Of a stretch of 64,000 nucleotides of DNA, positions 38,361 through 45,824 are shown piece by piece. The DNA is taken from the NCBI GenBank assembly GCA_034675505.1, contig JAUCDD010000011.1:186001-250000 (forward strand), written 5' to 3'. Position 1 is the first letter of the stretch. Every line of letters begins with the position of its first letter. The notes under the pieces were generated by a model. That model saw nothing but the letters and a program-made list of their open reading frames with translations, was not told where the DNA came from and searched no databases. This DNA comes from Melaminivora sp034675505 (lineage in GTDB: Bacteria > Pseudomonadota > Gammaproteobacteria > Burkholderiales > Burkholderiaceae_C). The position numbers and the translations under genes are program-made.

Positions 38361-38389
38361 CACGAAATTCGTGTTGCACGAAGTTCGTG
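38361..38389. promoter_or_regulatory. Tandem palindromic operators CACGAA-N-TTCGTG upstream of the toxin-antitoxin pair
   Basis: CACGAAATTCGTG (38361-38373) and CACGAAGTTCGTG (38377-38389) are two near-identical 13-base palindromes with a 16-base centre-to-centre spacing, 17 bases before the vapB-like ATG. The spacing puts both on nearly the same helical face, which suits cooperative binding of a ribbon-helix-helix antitoxin. A possible promoter overlaps them: TTCGTG at 38368-38373 and TAGACT at 38390-38395 with a 16-base spacer. The divergent hydrolase gene starts 87 bases away and could share control. Confidence 0.75.
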
Positions 38390-38405
38390 TAGACTGGCGC
38401 CTGCC

Positions 38406-38654
38406 ATGAAGAATCTCACCATCACCGTGGACGACGGCGTGCTCGAGTGGGCGCGCATCGAAGCCGCGCGGCGCGGCACCAGCGTGTCGCGCATGGTGGG
38501 CGACTTCCTGGCCGAGATGAAGCAGCGCGAGGACGCCTACGAGCGCGCCTACCTCGCCTGGCGCACCGACGAGCGCACCTGGGTGTCGCACGGCGCGCCG
38601 GCGCCGCGCCGCGCCCGCCGCGCCGCGCCCGCCCGCCGCGGTACGCCGCCATGA
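38406..38654 (+). CDS. VapB-like ribbon-helix-helix antitoxin
   Basis: 82 residues. The N-terminus (KNLTITVDDGVLEWARIEAARRGTSVSRMVGDFLAEM) is a ribbon-helix-helix DNA-binding domain: a β strand followed by two helices. The tail is rich in Arg, Ala and Pro and probably contacts the toxin. Its stop overlaps the PIN-domain toxin gene by four bases. Antitoxins of this class repress their own promoter, and two matched palindromes sit directly upstream. The specific subfamily is not assigned. Confidence 0.85.
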   Translation: MKNLTITVDDGVLEWARIEAARRGTSVSRMVGDFLAEMKQREDAYERAYLAWRTDERTWVSHGAPAPRRARRAAPARRGTPP

Positions 38655-39106
38655 GCGAGGCCACGGTGTTCGTCGATACCTCGGTGCTCGTGTGCGCCGA
38701 GGACGGCGCGCAGCCCGGCCTGCAGGCCGCGGCGCTGGCCTGGCTGGACCTGCTGTGGCGCACGCGCCGGGGCCGCACCAGCCTGCAGGCCCTGGCCGAG
38801 TTCTACGACGACGTCACCTCCCGTGCGCACCACCCCATGGCGCAGGGCGACGCGCGCGCGGCCATCCGCCGCTACCAGGCCTGGACGCCCTGGCGCATCG
38901 ACGCCGCCACGCTGGAGACCGCCTGGGCGGTCGAGGCGCGGCACCAGCTTGCGTTCGGCGACTGCCTGGCCGTGGCCGCCGCGCAGCACAGCGGCTGCGC
39001 GCTGCTGCTGTCCACCGGGCTGCCGCACGGGGCGCTGTTCGCCGGCGTGCAGGTGGCCCACCCCGAGCTGCAACCCCCCTCAACCCTGGCGGACGACACC
39101 CCATGA
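38651..39106 (+). CDS. VapC-like PIN-domain toxin
   Basis: 151 residues. The PIN nuclease acidic residues are in VFVDTSVLVCAEDG (first Asp), LQALAEFYDDV (Glu) and LAFGDCLAVAAAQHSGC (Asp), the usual positions. PIN toxins are Mg-dependent ribonucleases, often cutting tRNA or rRNA. It overlaps the antitoxin gene and its stop overlaps the hisC start by four bases (ATGA), so histidine gene translation downstream is coupled to the toxin gene. This is an unusual arrangement. Confidence 0.88.
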   Translation: MSEATVFVDTSVLVCAEDGAQPGLQAAALAWLDLLWRTRRGRTSLQALAEFYDDVTSRAHHPMAQGDARAAIRRYQAWTPWRIDAATLETAWAVEARHQLAFGDCLAVAAAQHSGCALLLSTGLPHGALFAGVQVAHPELQPPSTLADDTP

Positions 39107-40218
39107 CCGATTCCCCTGACCGCAGCCCGCTGCAGCGCATACGCCCCGACGTGCGCGCCATGCACGCCTACCCCGTCGCGCCGTCCGAGGGGCTGCTGAA
39201 GATGGACGCGATGGAAAACCCGTTTTCCCTGCCGCCCGAGCTGCAGCAGGCGCTGGGCGAGCGCCTGGGCCGGCTGGCGCTGAACCGCTACCCCGGCGCG
39301 CGCCAGCAGGAGCTGAAGGACGCGCTGGCCGCCTACGCCGGCGCGCCGGCGGGCAGCGCCGTCTTGCTGGGCAATGGCTCGGACGAGCTGATCACGCTGC
39401 TGGCGCTGGCCTGCGCGCAGCCCGGCGCGGGCGGGCGCGCGAAGATGCTCGCGCCCATGCCCGGCTTCGTCATGTACCCCTTGAGCGCGCAGCTGCAGGG
39501 GCTGGACTTCGTGGGCGTGCCGCTCAGCGCCGACTTCGAGCTCGACGAGCCTGCGATGCTCGCCGCCATCGCGCAGCACCGCCCGGCCATCACCTACATC
39601 GCCTATCCCAACAACCCCACCGCCACGCTGTGGGACGAAGGCGCGGTGCAGCGCATCGTCGATGCCGCGGGCGCGCAGGGGGGCATCGTCGTCATGGACG
39701 AGGCCTACCAGCCCTTCGCCAGCCGCTCGTGGATCACGCACATGCGGGATGAGCCAGGGCGCAACCAGCACGTGCTGCTGATGCGCACCCTGTCCAAGTT
39801 CGGCCTGGCCGGCGTGCGCCTGGGTTACCTGATCGGCCCGGCCGCGCTGGTGCAGGAAATAGACAAGGTGCGCCCGCCCTACAACGTGAGCGTGCTCAAC
39901 TGCGAGGCGGCGCTGTTCGCGCTGGAGCACGAGGACGTGTTCGCGCAGCAGGCGGCCGAGCTGCGCGCCGCGCGCGATGCCCTGCTGGCCGCGCTGCGCG
40001 CCATGCCCGGGGTCGCCAGGGCCTGGGACAGCCAGGCCAACATGGTGCTCATCCGCGTACCCGACGCGGCCCGCACCTTCCAGGGCATGAAGGACCGCAA
40101 GGTCCTGGTCAAGAACGTTTCTACAATGCACCCGCTGCTGGCCCAGTGCCTGCGCCTGACGGTGGGCAGCCGCCAGGACAACGCCCAGATGCTGGCAGCG
40201 CTCGAGGCTTCGCTATGA
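39103..40218 (+). CDS. hisC: Histidinol-phosphate aminotransferase
   Basis: 371 residues. PLP fold type I: LLGNGSDELITLLALA, YPNNPTATLWDE, VMDEAYQPF, and the lysine in LMRTLSKFGLAGVRLGYLIG. It converts imidazole-acetol phosphate to histidinol phosphate. It begins within the vapC-like stop and ends overlapping hisB by four bases. Confidence 0.95.
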   Translation: MTDSPDRSPLQRIRPDVRAMHAYPVAPSEGLLKMDAMENPFSLPPELQQALGERLGRLALNRYPGARQQELKDALAAYAGAPAGSAVLLGNGSDELITLLALACAQPGAGGRAKMLAPMPGFVMYPLSAQLQGLDFVGVPLSADFELDEPAMLAAIAQHRPAITYIAYPNNPTATLWDEGAVQRIVDAAGAQGGIVVMDEAYQPFASRSWITHMRDEPGRNQHVLLMRTLSKFGLAGVRLGYLIGPAALVQEIDKVRPPYNVSVLNCEAALFALEHEDVFAQQAAELRAARDALLAALRAMPGVARAWDSQANMVLIRVPDAARTFQGMKDRKVLVKNVSTMHPLLAQCLRLTVGSRQDNAQMLAALEASL

Positions 40219-40850
40219 CTTCTTCCGCACTCGTTCCATCCGCCGCCACCGACCCGTTCGGCGATCGCACCGCCGAGGTGTCGCGCAGCACCGCCGAGAC
40301 GCGCATCCGCGTGCGCGTCAACCTGGACGGCAGCGGCCAGTCGCGCCTGGCCACCGGCATCGGCTTTTTCGACCACATGCTGGAGCAGATCGCGCGCCAC
40401 GGCCTGATCGACCTGGACATCGAGTGCGAGGGCGACCTGCACATCGACGGCCACCACACCGTCGAGGACGTGGGCATCACGCTGGGCCAGGCCTTTGCGC
40501 GCGCCCTGGGCGACAAGAAGGGCCTCAGCCGCTACGGCCACGCCTACGTGCCGCTGGACGAGGCGCTGTCGCGCGTGGTGATCGATTTCTCCGGCCGCCC
40601 GGGCCTGCACCTGCACATCCCGTTCACGGCGGCCAGCATCGGCGGCTTCGACACGCAGCTGACCTACGAGTTCTTCCAGGGCTTTGCCAACCACGCCCAG
40701 GCCACGCTGCACATCGACAACCTGAAGGGCATCAACGCCCACCACCAGTGCGAGACCGTGTTCAAGGCCTTCGCGCGCGCGCTGCGCGCGGCCGTGGCGC
40801 GCGATGCGCGCATGGCCGGCACCATTCCGTCCACCAAGGGCGCGCTGTGA
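40215..40850 (+). CDS. hisB: Imidazoleglycerol-phosphate dehydratase
   Basis: 211 residues, a monofunctional HisB without the phosphatase domain found in enterics. Metal-binding HHTVEDVGI, GIGFFDHMLEQIARHG and AHHQCETVFKAFARALR are intact. It dehydrates imidazoleglycerol phosphate. A separate histidinol-phosphate phosphatase is needed and is not seen in this window. Confidence 0.95.
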   Translation: MTSSALVPSAATDPFGDRTAEVSRSTAETRIRVRVNLDGSGQSRLATGIGFFDHMLEQIARHGLIDLDIECEGDLHIDGHHTVEDVGITLGQAFARALGDKKGLSRYGHAYVPLDEALSRVVIDFSGRPGLHLHIPFTAASIGGFDTQLTYEFFQGFANHAQATLHIDNLKGINAHHQCETVFKAFARALRAAVARDARMAGTIPSTKGAL

Positions 40851-40915
40851 GGCCGGTATGAGCCTGATCGGCCTCCTGCCGGCGTCCAGAGCCGGCCTTC
40901 AGCTATGAAAAAAGA
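40851..40915 (-). repeat. Dispersed repeat family A, palindromic form (copy 5, inverted)
   Basis: On the minus strand it reads ttcttttttcatagctgaag, then gccggctctggacgccggc and aggaggccgatcaggctcat. It fills the whole hisB-hisH gap. The ATG of hisH lies inside the repeat's cagctatgaaa edge. Confidence 0.8.
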
Positions 40916-41573
40916 AGCAAAAACGGTCGCCGTGGTGGACTATGGCATGGGCAACCTGCGCTCGGTGGCGCAGGCCGTGCGCGCGGCCGCCGAGGGGCTC
41001 GATTGCACCGTGATCGTCACCGCCCGGCCCGAGGAAGTCGCCGCCGCCGACCGCCTGGTGCTACCCGGCCAGGGCGCCATGCCCGACTGCATGGCCGAGC
41101 TGCGCGCCAGCGGGCTGCAGCAGGCGCTGCTGGAGGCGGCCGCCCGCCGCCCGCTGTTCGGCGTGTGCGTGGGCATGCAGATGCTGCTCACGCGCAGCGC
41201 CGAAGGCGACACGCCCGGCCTGGGCCTGGTCCCGGGCGAGGTGCTGAAGTTCGAGCTGGCCGGCCGCCTGCAGCCCGACGGCAGCCGCTACAAGGTGCCG
41301 CAGATGGGCTGGAACCGCGTGCGCCAGGCGCGCCCGGGCGGCCACGCCCATGCGCTGTGGGCCGGCGTGCCGGACGAGGCCTGGTTCTACTTCGTGCACA
41401 GCTTCTACGCCCGCCCGCAGGCGGCCGCGCACATCGCCGGCGAGGCCGACTACGGCGCACCGTTCGCTGCCGCCATCGCGCGCGATAATATTTTTGCCAC
41501 CCAGTTCCACCCGGAAAAGAGCGCGGCGCACGGCCTGCAGCTGTACCGCAACTTCCTGGGCTGGAAGCCCTGA
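40905..41573 (+). CDS. hisH: Imidazole glycerol phosphate synthase, glutamine amidotransferase subunit
   Basis: 222 residues. Class I amidotransferase triad: Cys in FGVCVGMQMLL, His and Glu in FATQFHPEKSAAHG. It supplies ammonia to HisF. The first residues (MKKEA) precede the usual KTVAVVDYGMGNL start and are encoded in the edge of a family A repeat, so the start codon appears to be repeat-derived. Confidence 0.95.
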   Translation: MKKEAKTVAVVDYGMGNLRSVAQAVRAAAEGLDCTVIVTARPEEVAAADRLVLPGQGAMPDCMAELRASGLQQALLEAAARRPLFGVCVGMQMLLTRSAEGDTPGLGLVPGEVLKFELAGRLQPDGSRYKVPQMGWNRVRQARPGGHAHALWAGVPDEAWFYFVHSFYARPQAAAHIAGEADYGAPFAAAIARDNIFATQFHPEKSAAHGLQLYRNFLGWKP

Positions 41574-41619
41574 TTCCCGCTCGTACCGGCGCCGCCGGAA
41601 GTCCTCCTCGACCACGACC

Positions 41620-42360
41620 ATGCTGCTCATCCCCGCCATCGACCTCAAGGACGGCCACTGCGTTCGCCTCAAGCAAGGCGACATGGACCAATCGACCACC
41701 TTTGGCGAAGACCCCGCCGCCATGGCCCGGCGCTGGCTGGACGCCGGCGCGCGCCGCCTGCACCTGGTGGACCTGAACGGCGCCTTCGCCGGCCAGCCCA
41801 AGAACAAGGCGGCCATCAAGTCCATCCTGGCCGAGGTCGGCAGCGACATCCCGGTGCAGCTGGGCGGCGGCATCCGCGACCTGGACACCATAGAGCGCTA
41901 CATCGACGCCGGCCTGGCCTACGTCATCATCGGCACCGCCGCGGTGAAGAACCCGGGCTTCCTGAAGGACGCCTGCAGCGCCTTCGGCGGCCACATCATC
42001 GTCGGCCTGGACGCCAAGGACGGCAAGGTGGCCACCGACGGCTGGAGCAAGCTCACCGGCCACGAGGTGGTGGACCTGGCCAGGAAGTTCCAGGACTGGG
42101 GCGTGGAGTCCATCATCTACACCGACATCGGCCGCGACGGCATGCTCTCGGGCATCAACATCGAGGCCACCGTGCGGCTGGCGCAGGCGCTCACCATCCC
42201 CGTGATCGCCTCCGGCGGCCTGGCCGGCATGCAGGATATCGAGCGCCTGTGCGAGGTCGAGCGCGAGGGCGTCGAGGGCGTGATCTGCGGGCGCGCCATC
42301 TACTCGGGCGACCTGGACTTTGCCGCCGGGCAGGCCCGGGCCGACGAGCTGGCGGCCTGA
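41620..42360 (+). CDS. hisA: ProFAR isomerase
   Basis: 246 residues, (βα)8 barrel: LLIPAIDLKDGHCVRL (catalytic Asp), VQLGGGIRDLDTIERY, IYTDIGRDGMLSG (second catalytic Asp) and IASGGLAGMQDI. It isomerises ProFAR to PRFAR. GGAAG lies 20 bases upstream of the ATG; the GTCCTCCTCG stretch between is not a ribosome-binding site. Confidence 0.95.
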   Translation: MLLIPAIDLKDGHCVRLKQGDMDQSTTFGEDPAAMARRWLDAGARRLHLVDLNGAFAGQPKNKAAIKSILAEVGSDIPVQLGGGIRDLDTIERYIDAGLAYVIIGTAAVKNPGFLKDACSAFGGHIIVGLDAKDGKVATDGWSKLTGHEVVDLARKFQDWGVESIIYTDIGRDGMLSGINIEATVRLAQALTIPVIASGGLAGMQDIERLCEVEREGVEGVICGRAIYSGDLDFAAGQARADELAA

Positions 42361-42431
42361 CTGACCGGGCGCGCCCGGCGCATCCGGCCCGCCCGGGCCG
42401 GCCTTCCCACCCCTACGAAAGCTGCCTGCCC

Positions 42432-43211
42432 ATGCTGGCCAAACGCATCATCCCCTGCCTGGACGTGACCGGCGGCCGCGTCGTCAAGGGCGTCAATTTC
42501 ATCGAGCTGCGCGACGCGGGCGACCCGGTGGAGATCGCCGCGCGCTACAACGAGCAGGGCGCCGACGAGCTCACCTTCCTGGACATCACCGCCACCAGCG
42601 ACGGGCGCGACCTGATCCTGCCCATCATCGAGGCCGTGGCCAGCCAGGTGTTCATCCCGCTCACGGTGGGCGGCGGCGTGCGCACGGTGGCCGACGTGCG
42701 CCGGCTCCTGAACGCCGGTGCCGACAAGGTCAGCTTCAACTCCGCAGCCATCTCCAACCCCGAGGTCATCGAGGCGGCGTCCGCCAAATACGGCGCGCAG
42801 TGCATCGTCGTGGCCATCGACGCCAAGCGCCGCCAGGGCGCCGAGGTCACCGAGCGCGGCGAGGGCTGGGACGTCTACAGCCACGGCGGGCGCAAGAACA
42901 CCGGCATGGACGCCGTGCAGTGGGCCGTCGAGATGGCGCGGCGCGGCGCCGGCGAGATCCTGCTGACCAGCATGGACCGCGACGGCACCAAATCCGGCTT
43001 CGACCTGCCGCTGACGCGCGCGGTGAGCGATGCGGTGGGCGTGCCGGTGATCGCCTCGGGCGGCGTGGGCAAGCTGGAGCACCTGGCCGACGGCGTGAGC
43101 GCGGGCGGCGCCGACGCGGTGCTGGCGGCCAGCATCTTCCACTACGGCGAATTCACCGTGCGCCAGGCCAAGGAACACCTGCGCGCGCGCGGCATCGCGG
43201 TGCGGCTGTGA
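42432..43211 (+). CDS. hisF: Imidazole glycerol phosphate synthase, cyclase subunit
   Basis: 259 residues, (βα)8 barrel related to HisA: AKRIIPCLDVTGGRVVKGVNF (catalytic Asp), PLTVGGGVRTVADVRRLL, LLTSMDRDGTKSGFD (catalytic Asp) and VIASGGVGKLEHLADGV. It forms imidazole glycerol phosphate and AICAR from PRFAR with ammonia from HisH. Confidence 0.96.
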   Translation: MLAKRIIPCLDVTGGRVVKGVNFIELRDAGDPVEIAARYNEQGADELTFLDITATSDGRDLILPIIEAVASQVFIPLTVGGGVRTVADVRRLLNAGADKVSFNSAAISNPEVIEAASAKYGAQCIVVAIDAKRRQGAEVTERGEGWDVYSHGGRKNTGMDAVQWAVEMARRGAGEILLTSMDRDGTKSGFDLPLTRAVSDAVGVPVIASGGVGKLEHLADGVSAGGADAVLAASIFHYGEFTVRQAKEHLRARGIAVRL

Positions 43212-43278
43212 GCGCTTTTTGGGCCTAATCGGCCGCTTGCCGGCGCCAATAGCCGGCATGCAGCTATGAAAATAGTAG
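43212..43278 (-). repeat. Dispersed repeat family A, palindromic form (copy 6, inverted)
   Basis: On the minus strand: actactattttcatagctgc, atgccggctattggcgccgg, caagcggccgattaggccca and aaaag. It lies between hisF and hisI. Its edge contains an ATG (43266) in frame with hisI, giving an alternative longer HisI. Confidence 0.85.
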
Positions 43279-43295
43279 TTAACGAATCTTCCACC

Positions 43296-43703
43296 ATGAG
43301 CGATACCGCCGATCTGTCCTGGCTCGACCAGGTGCGCTGGGACGCGCAGGGCCTGGTGCCCGCCATCGCCCAGGAGGCCGCCAGCGGCGACGTGCTGATG
43401 CTGGCCTGGATGAACCGCGAGGCGCTGCGCCAGACGGCCGAGCTCGGCCGCGCCGTGTACTTCAGCCGCTCGCGCGGCAAGCTGTGGTTCAAGGGCGAGG
43501 AGTCCGGCCACGTGCAGACGGTGCACGAGCTGCGCCTGGACTGCGATGCCGACGTGGTGCTGCTCAAGGTCACCCAGCAGGGGCACCAGCCTGGCATCGC
43601 CTGCCACACCGGGCGCCACAGCTGCTTCTACAGCGTGCTGCGGGATGGGGCATGGCGCGCCGTCGAGCCGGTCTTGAAAGACCCGGCCAGCATCTACAAC
43701 TAA
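43296..43703 (+). CDS. hisI: Phosphoribosyl-AMP cyclohydrolase
   Basis: 135 residues from ATG 43296 (MSDTADLSWLDQVRWD). LMLAWMNREALRQT, SRGKLWFKGEESGH and the zinc-binding DCDADVVLLKV with CHTGRHSCFY are present. It hydrolyses PR-AMP to ProFAR. The in-frame ATG 43266, ten codons earlier, is within the repeat and is considered less likely, although it could be used. Confidence 0.94.
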   Translation: MSDTADLSWLDQVRWDAQGLVPAIAQEAASGDVLMLAWMNREALRQTAELGRAVYFSRSRGKLWFKGEESGHVQTVHELRLDCDADVVLLKVTQQGHQPGIACHTGRHSCFYSVLRDGAWRAVEPVLKDPASIYN

Positions 43704-43710
43704 AGAGAGC

Positions 43711-44097
43711 ATGTCCCACAGCAACGACTCCCTGGCGCGCCTGGCCGCCATCATCGAAAGCCGCAAGCCCGCCAATGGCGGCGACGCCGCGAGCAGCTAC
43801 GTGGCGCGCCTGCTGCACCAGGGGCCGGACGCCTTCCTGAAGAAGATCGGCGAGGAAGCCACCGAGGTCGTCATGGCTGCCAAGGATGTGCAGCACGGCG
43901 GCGATACGGCCGCGCTGGTCGGCGAGGTCGCCGACCTGTGGTTCCACAGCATGGTGGCGCTGGCGCATTTCGGCCTGGCGCCAGCCGACGTGATCGCCGA
44001 GCTGGAGCGCCGCGAGGGCACCAGCGGCATCGAGGAAAAAGCCCTGCGCAAGGCGCGCCAGCGCGAGCAGGATGAACCGTCCGGAGGCCGCCCATGA
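43711..44097 (+). CDS. hisE: Phosphoribosyl-ATP pyrophosphatase
   Basis: 128 residues. The MazG-like helical fold is shown by DAFLKKIGEEATEVVMAAKD (metal-binding EExxE-type) and LVGEVADLWFHSMVALAH. It removes pyrophosphate from PR-ATP. In this organism hisI and hisE are separate genes. The stop overlaps the next gene by four bases. Confidence 0.94.
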   Translation: MSHSNDSLARLAAIIESRKPANGGDAASSYVARLLHQGPDAFLKKIGEEATEVVMAAKDVQHGGDTAALVGEVADLWFHSMVALAHFGLAPADVIAELERREGTSGIEEKALRKARQREQDEPSGGRP

Positions 44098-44480
44098 ACC
44101 GCGACATCATCGACATCGAGCCCAACGCCCGCGCCGACTCGCTCAAGGCCATCGGCTGGGTCAGCTACATCCTGCACCTGGTCGTCGCCCTGGGCGCGGT
44201 GCTGCCGGGCGCGCAGCCGGGCGTGGCGCTGCTGCTGCTGGCGCTGGTCATCGACCTGGTCAAGAAAAGCGACGCCGAGGGCACCTGGCAGGCCAGCCAT
44301 TTCTCCTGGCGCATCCGCAGCGTGCTGTGGGCCGGCGTGCTGTACGTGCTGACCGCGCCGCTGTGGCTGCTGTTCTTCGTCCCCGGCTGGATCGCCTGGG
44401 GGCTGATCTCCCTGTGGTTCCTGTACCGCATCGTGCGCGGCATGGTGGCCATGAACAAGAACGAGGCCATCGCCGCCTGA
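44094..44480 (+). CDS. DUF4870-family small membrane protein
   Basis: 128 residues with three to four membrane helices (about 18-55 and 75-110): AIGWVSYILHLVVALGAVLPG, GVALLLLALVIDLVKK and SVLWAGVLYVLTAPLWLLFFVPGWIAWGLISLWFLY. The pattern matches the DUF4870/Tic20-like family, whose function is unknown. It overlaps hisE by four bases and is followed by hinT, a gene order I recall as common in Burkholderiales. Confidence 0.75.
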   Translation: MNRDIIDIEPNARADSLKAIGWVSYILHLVVALGAVLPGAQPGVALLLLALVIDLVKKSDAEGTWQASHFSWRIRSVLWAGVLYVLTAPLWLLFFVPGWIAWGLISLWFLYRIVRGMVAMNKNEAIAA

Positions 44481-44495
44481 CCCCCGCCGCCCGCC

Positions 44496-44855
44496 ATGAC
44501 CCACGACCCCGACTGCCTGTTTTGCAAGATCGCCACCGGCAAGATTCCCGCCAGGAAGGTCCATGAGGACGAGCAGGTGCTCGCCTTCCACGACATCAGC
44601 CCCTGGGCGCCGGTGCATTTCCTGATCATCCCCAAGGCGCACATCCCCTCGATGGCGTCGGTCGGGCCCGAGCACGCGCCGCTGCTGGGCCACATGATGG
44701 CGCTGGCGCCGCGCCTGGCCGAGCAGGAGGGCTGCAACCCCTACCCGCACGGCGGCTTCCGCCTGGTGGTCAACACCGGCGAAGAGGGCGGCCAGGAGAT
44801 CCACCACCTGCACCTGCACGTGATCGGCGGCCCGCGCCCCTGGAAGAAAGGGTGA
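44496..44855 (+). CDS. hinT: HIT-family hydrolase (HinT-type)
   Basis: 119 residues. It has the zinc-binding Cys pair CLFCKIATGKIP and the histidine triad HHLHLHVIGG near the C-terminus. The family hydrolyses purine nucleoside phosphoramidates such as AMP-lysine. It starts 15 bases after the DUF4870 gene. Confidence 0.94.
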   Translation: MTHDPDCLFCKIATGKIPARKVHEDEQVLAFHDISPWAPVHFLIIPKAHIPSMASVGPEHAPLLGHMMALAPRLAEQEGCNPYPHGGFRLVVNTGEEGGQEIHHLHLHVIGGPRPWKKG

Positions 44856-44978
44856 CGGCAGGGGCATCGCCGGGCCCCGGCCATCCCGGCGTCTAAAATG
44901 GATCGCGTCCTTCATCGCCCGCGCCCGCCGGCAGCGGGGCGCGGCTTGAAGCAAACAGGCAATCGTTAGGAGAATTCC

Positions 44979-45239
44979 ATGGGTTCGTTTTCCATCTGGC
45001 ACTGGCTGGTCGTGCTGCTGATCGTGGTGCTGGTGTTCGGCACCAAGAAGCTCAAGAACATCGGCGCCGACCTAGGCGGCGCGGTCAAGGGCTTCAAGGA
45101 CGGCGTGCGCGACGGCAGCACCGGCGAAGACGCCGCCGCGGCCAGCGCCGCAGCCCAGCCCCCGGTGGGCCAGGTCACCGGCGCTGCGCCGGCTGCCGAC
45201 CGCACCACCATCGACGTCGAAGCCCGGCGCAAGGGCTGA
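44979..45239 (+). CDS. tatA: TatA, twin-arginine translocase pore subunit
   Basis: 86 residues. One N-terminal membrane helix (FSIWHWLVVLLIVVLVFGTKKL) with the family FGTKKL and an amphipathic helix (KNIGADLGGAVKGFKDGV), then a polar tail. A strong ribosome-binding site TAGGAGAA is at 44967-44974. TatA oligomers form the passage for folded Tat substrates. The substrate-binding protein at 61359 has a Tat-type signal and is a likely client. Confidence 0.94.
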   Translation: MGSFSIWHWLVVLLIVVLVFGTKKLKNIGADLGGAVKGFKDGVRDGSTGEDAAAASAAAQPPVGQVTGAAPAADRTTIDVEARRKG

Positions 45240-45272
45240 GATGCCTGAGGCACGCTGGCCGCAGGGCGGCGC

Positions 45273-45752
45273 ATGATCGACATCGGCCTGTCCAAGATGG
45301 CGCTGATCGGCGCCGTGGCGCTGATCGTCATCGGCCCGGAGAAGCTGCCGCGCGTGGCGCGCACCGTGGGCACGCTGCTGGGCAAGGCGCAGCGCTACGT
45401 GGCCGACGTAAAGGCCGAGGTCAACCGCTCGATGGAGCTCGACGAGCTGCGCAAGATGAAGGACAGCGTCGAGGGCGCGGCGCGCGAGGTCGAGCAAGGC
45501 TTTCGCACCGAGGCCGGCGCTTTCGAGCGCGACTGGAACCAGGCCACGTCCGGCCTGGACGCCGCAGGCGCGGCCGACACCCCTTCCCTGGACGCGCCGG
45601 CCATCGTCCCGGGCTACCGCAACCCGGGCAAGAACTGGCGCCTCAAGCGCGGCGCCGTGCCGCGCTGGTACAAGGCGCGCGCGGGCGTGCGCACGCACGT
45701 GCAGTCGGGGGCGGCGCGCGTGGCGCGTTTCCGGCCGCGCAAATTCCATTGA
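45273..45752 (+). CDS. tatB: TatB, twin-arginine translocase subunit
   Basis: 159 residues. MIDIGLSKMALIGAVALIVIGPEKLPRVARTVGTLLGKAQRYV gives the single helix and the conserved GPEKLP motif that separates TatB from TatA. A long charged amphipathic helix and an extended C-tail follow. It binds signal peptides together with TatC. Confidence 0.94.
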   Translation: MIDIGLSKMALIGAVALIVIGPEKLPRVARTVGTLLGKAQRYVADVKAEVNRSMELDELRKMKDSVEGAAREVEQGFRTEAGAFERDWNQATSGLDAAGAADTPSLDAPAIVPGYRNPGKNWRLKRGAVPRWYKARAGVRTHVQSGAARVARFRPRKFH

Positions 45753-45824
45753 CCCCTCCACCGGCCGCCTGCCTGATCGCGACCGGCGCGGCGGCGCCCC
45801 ACCGGCGGCTCGCCGCCTTCTGAC

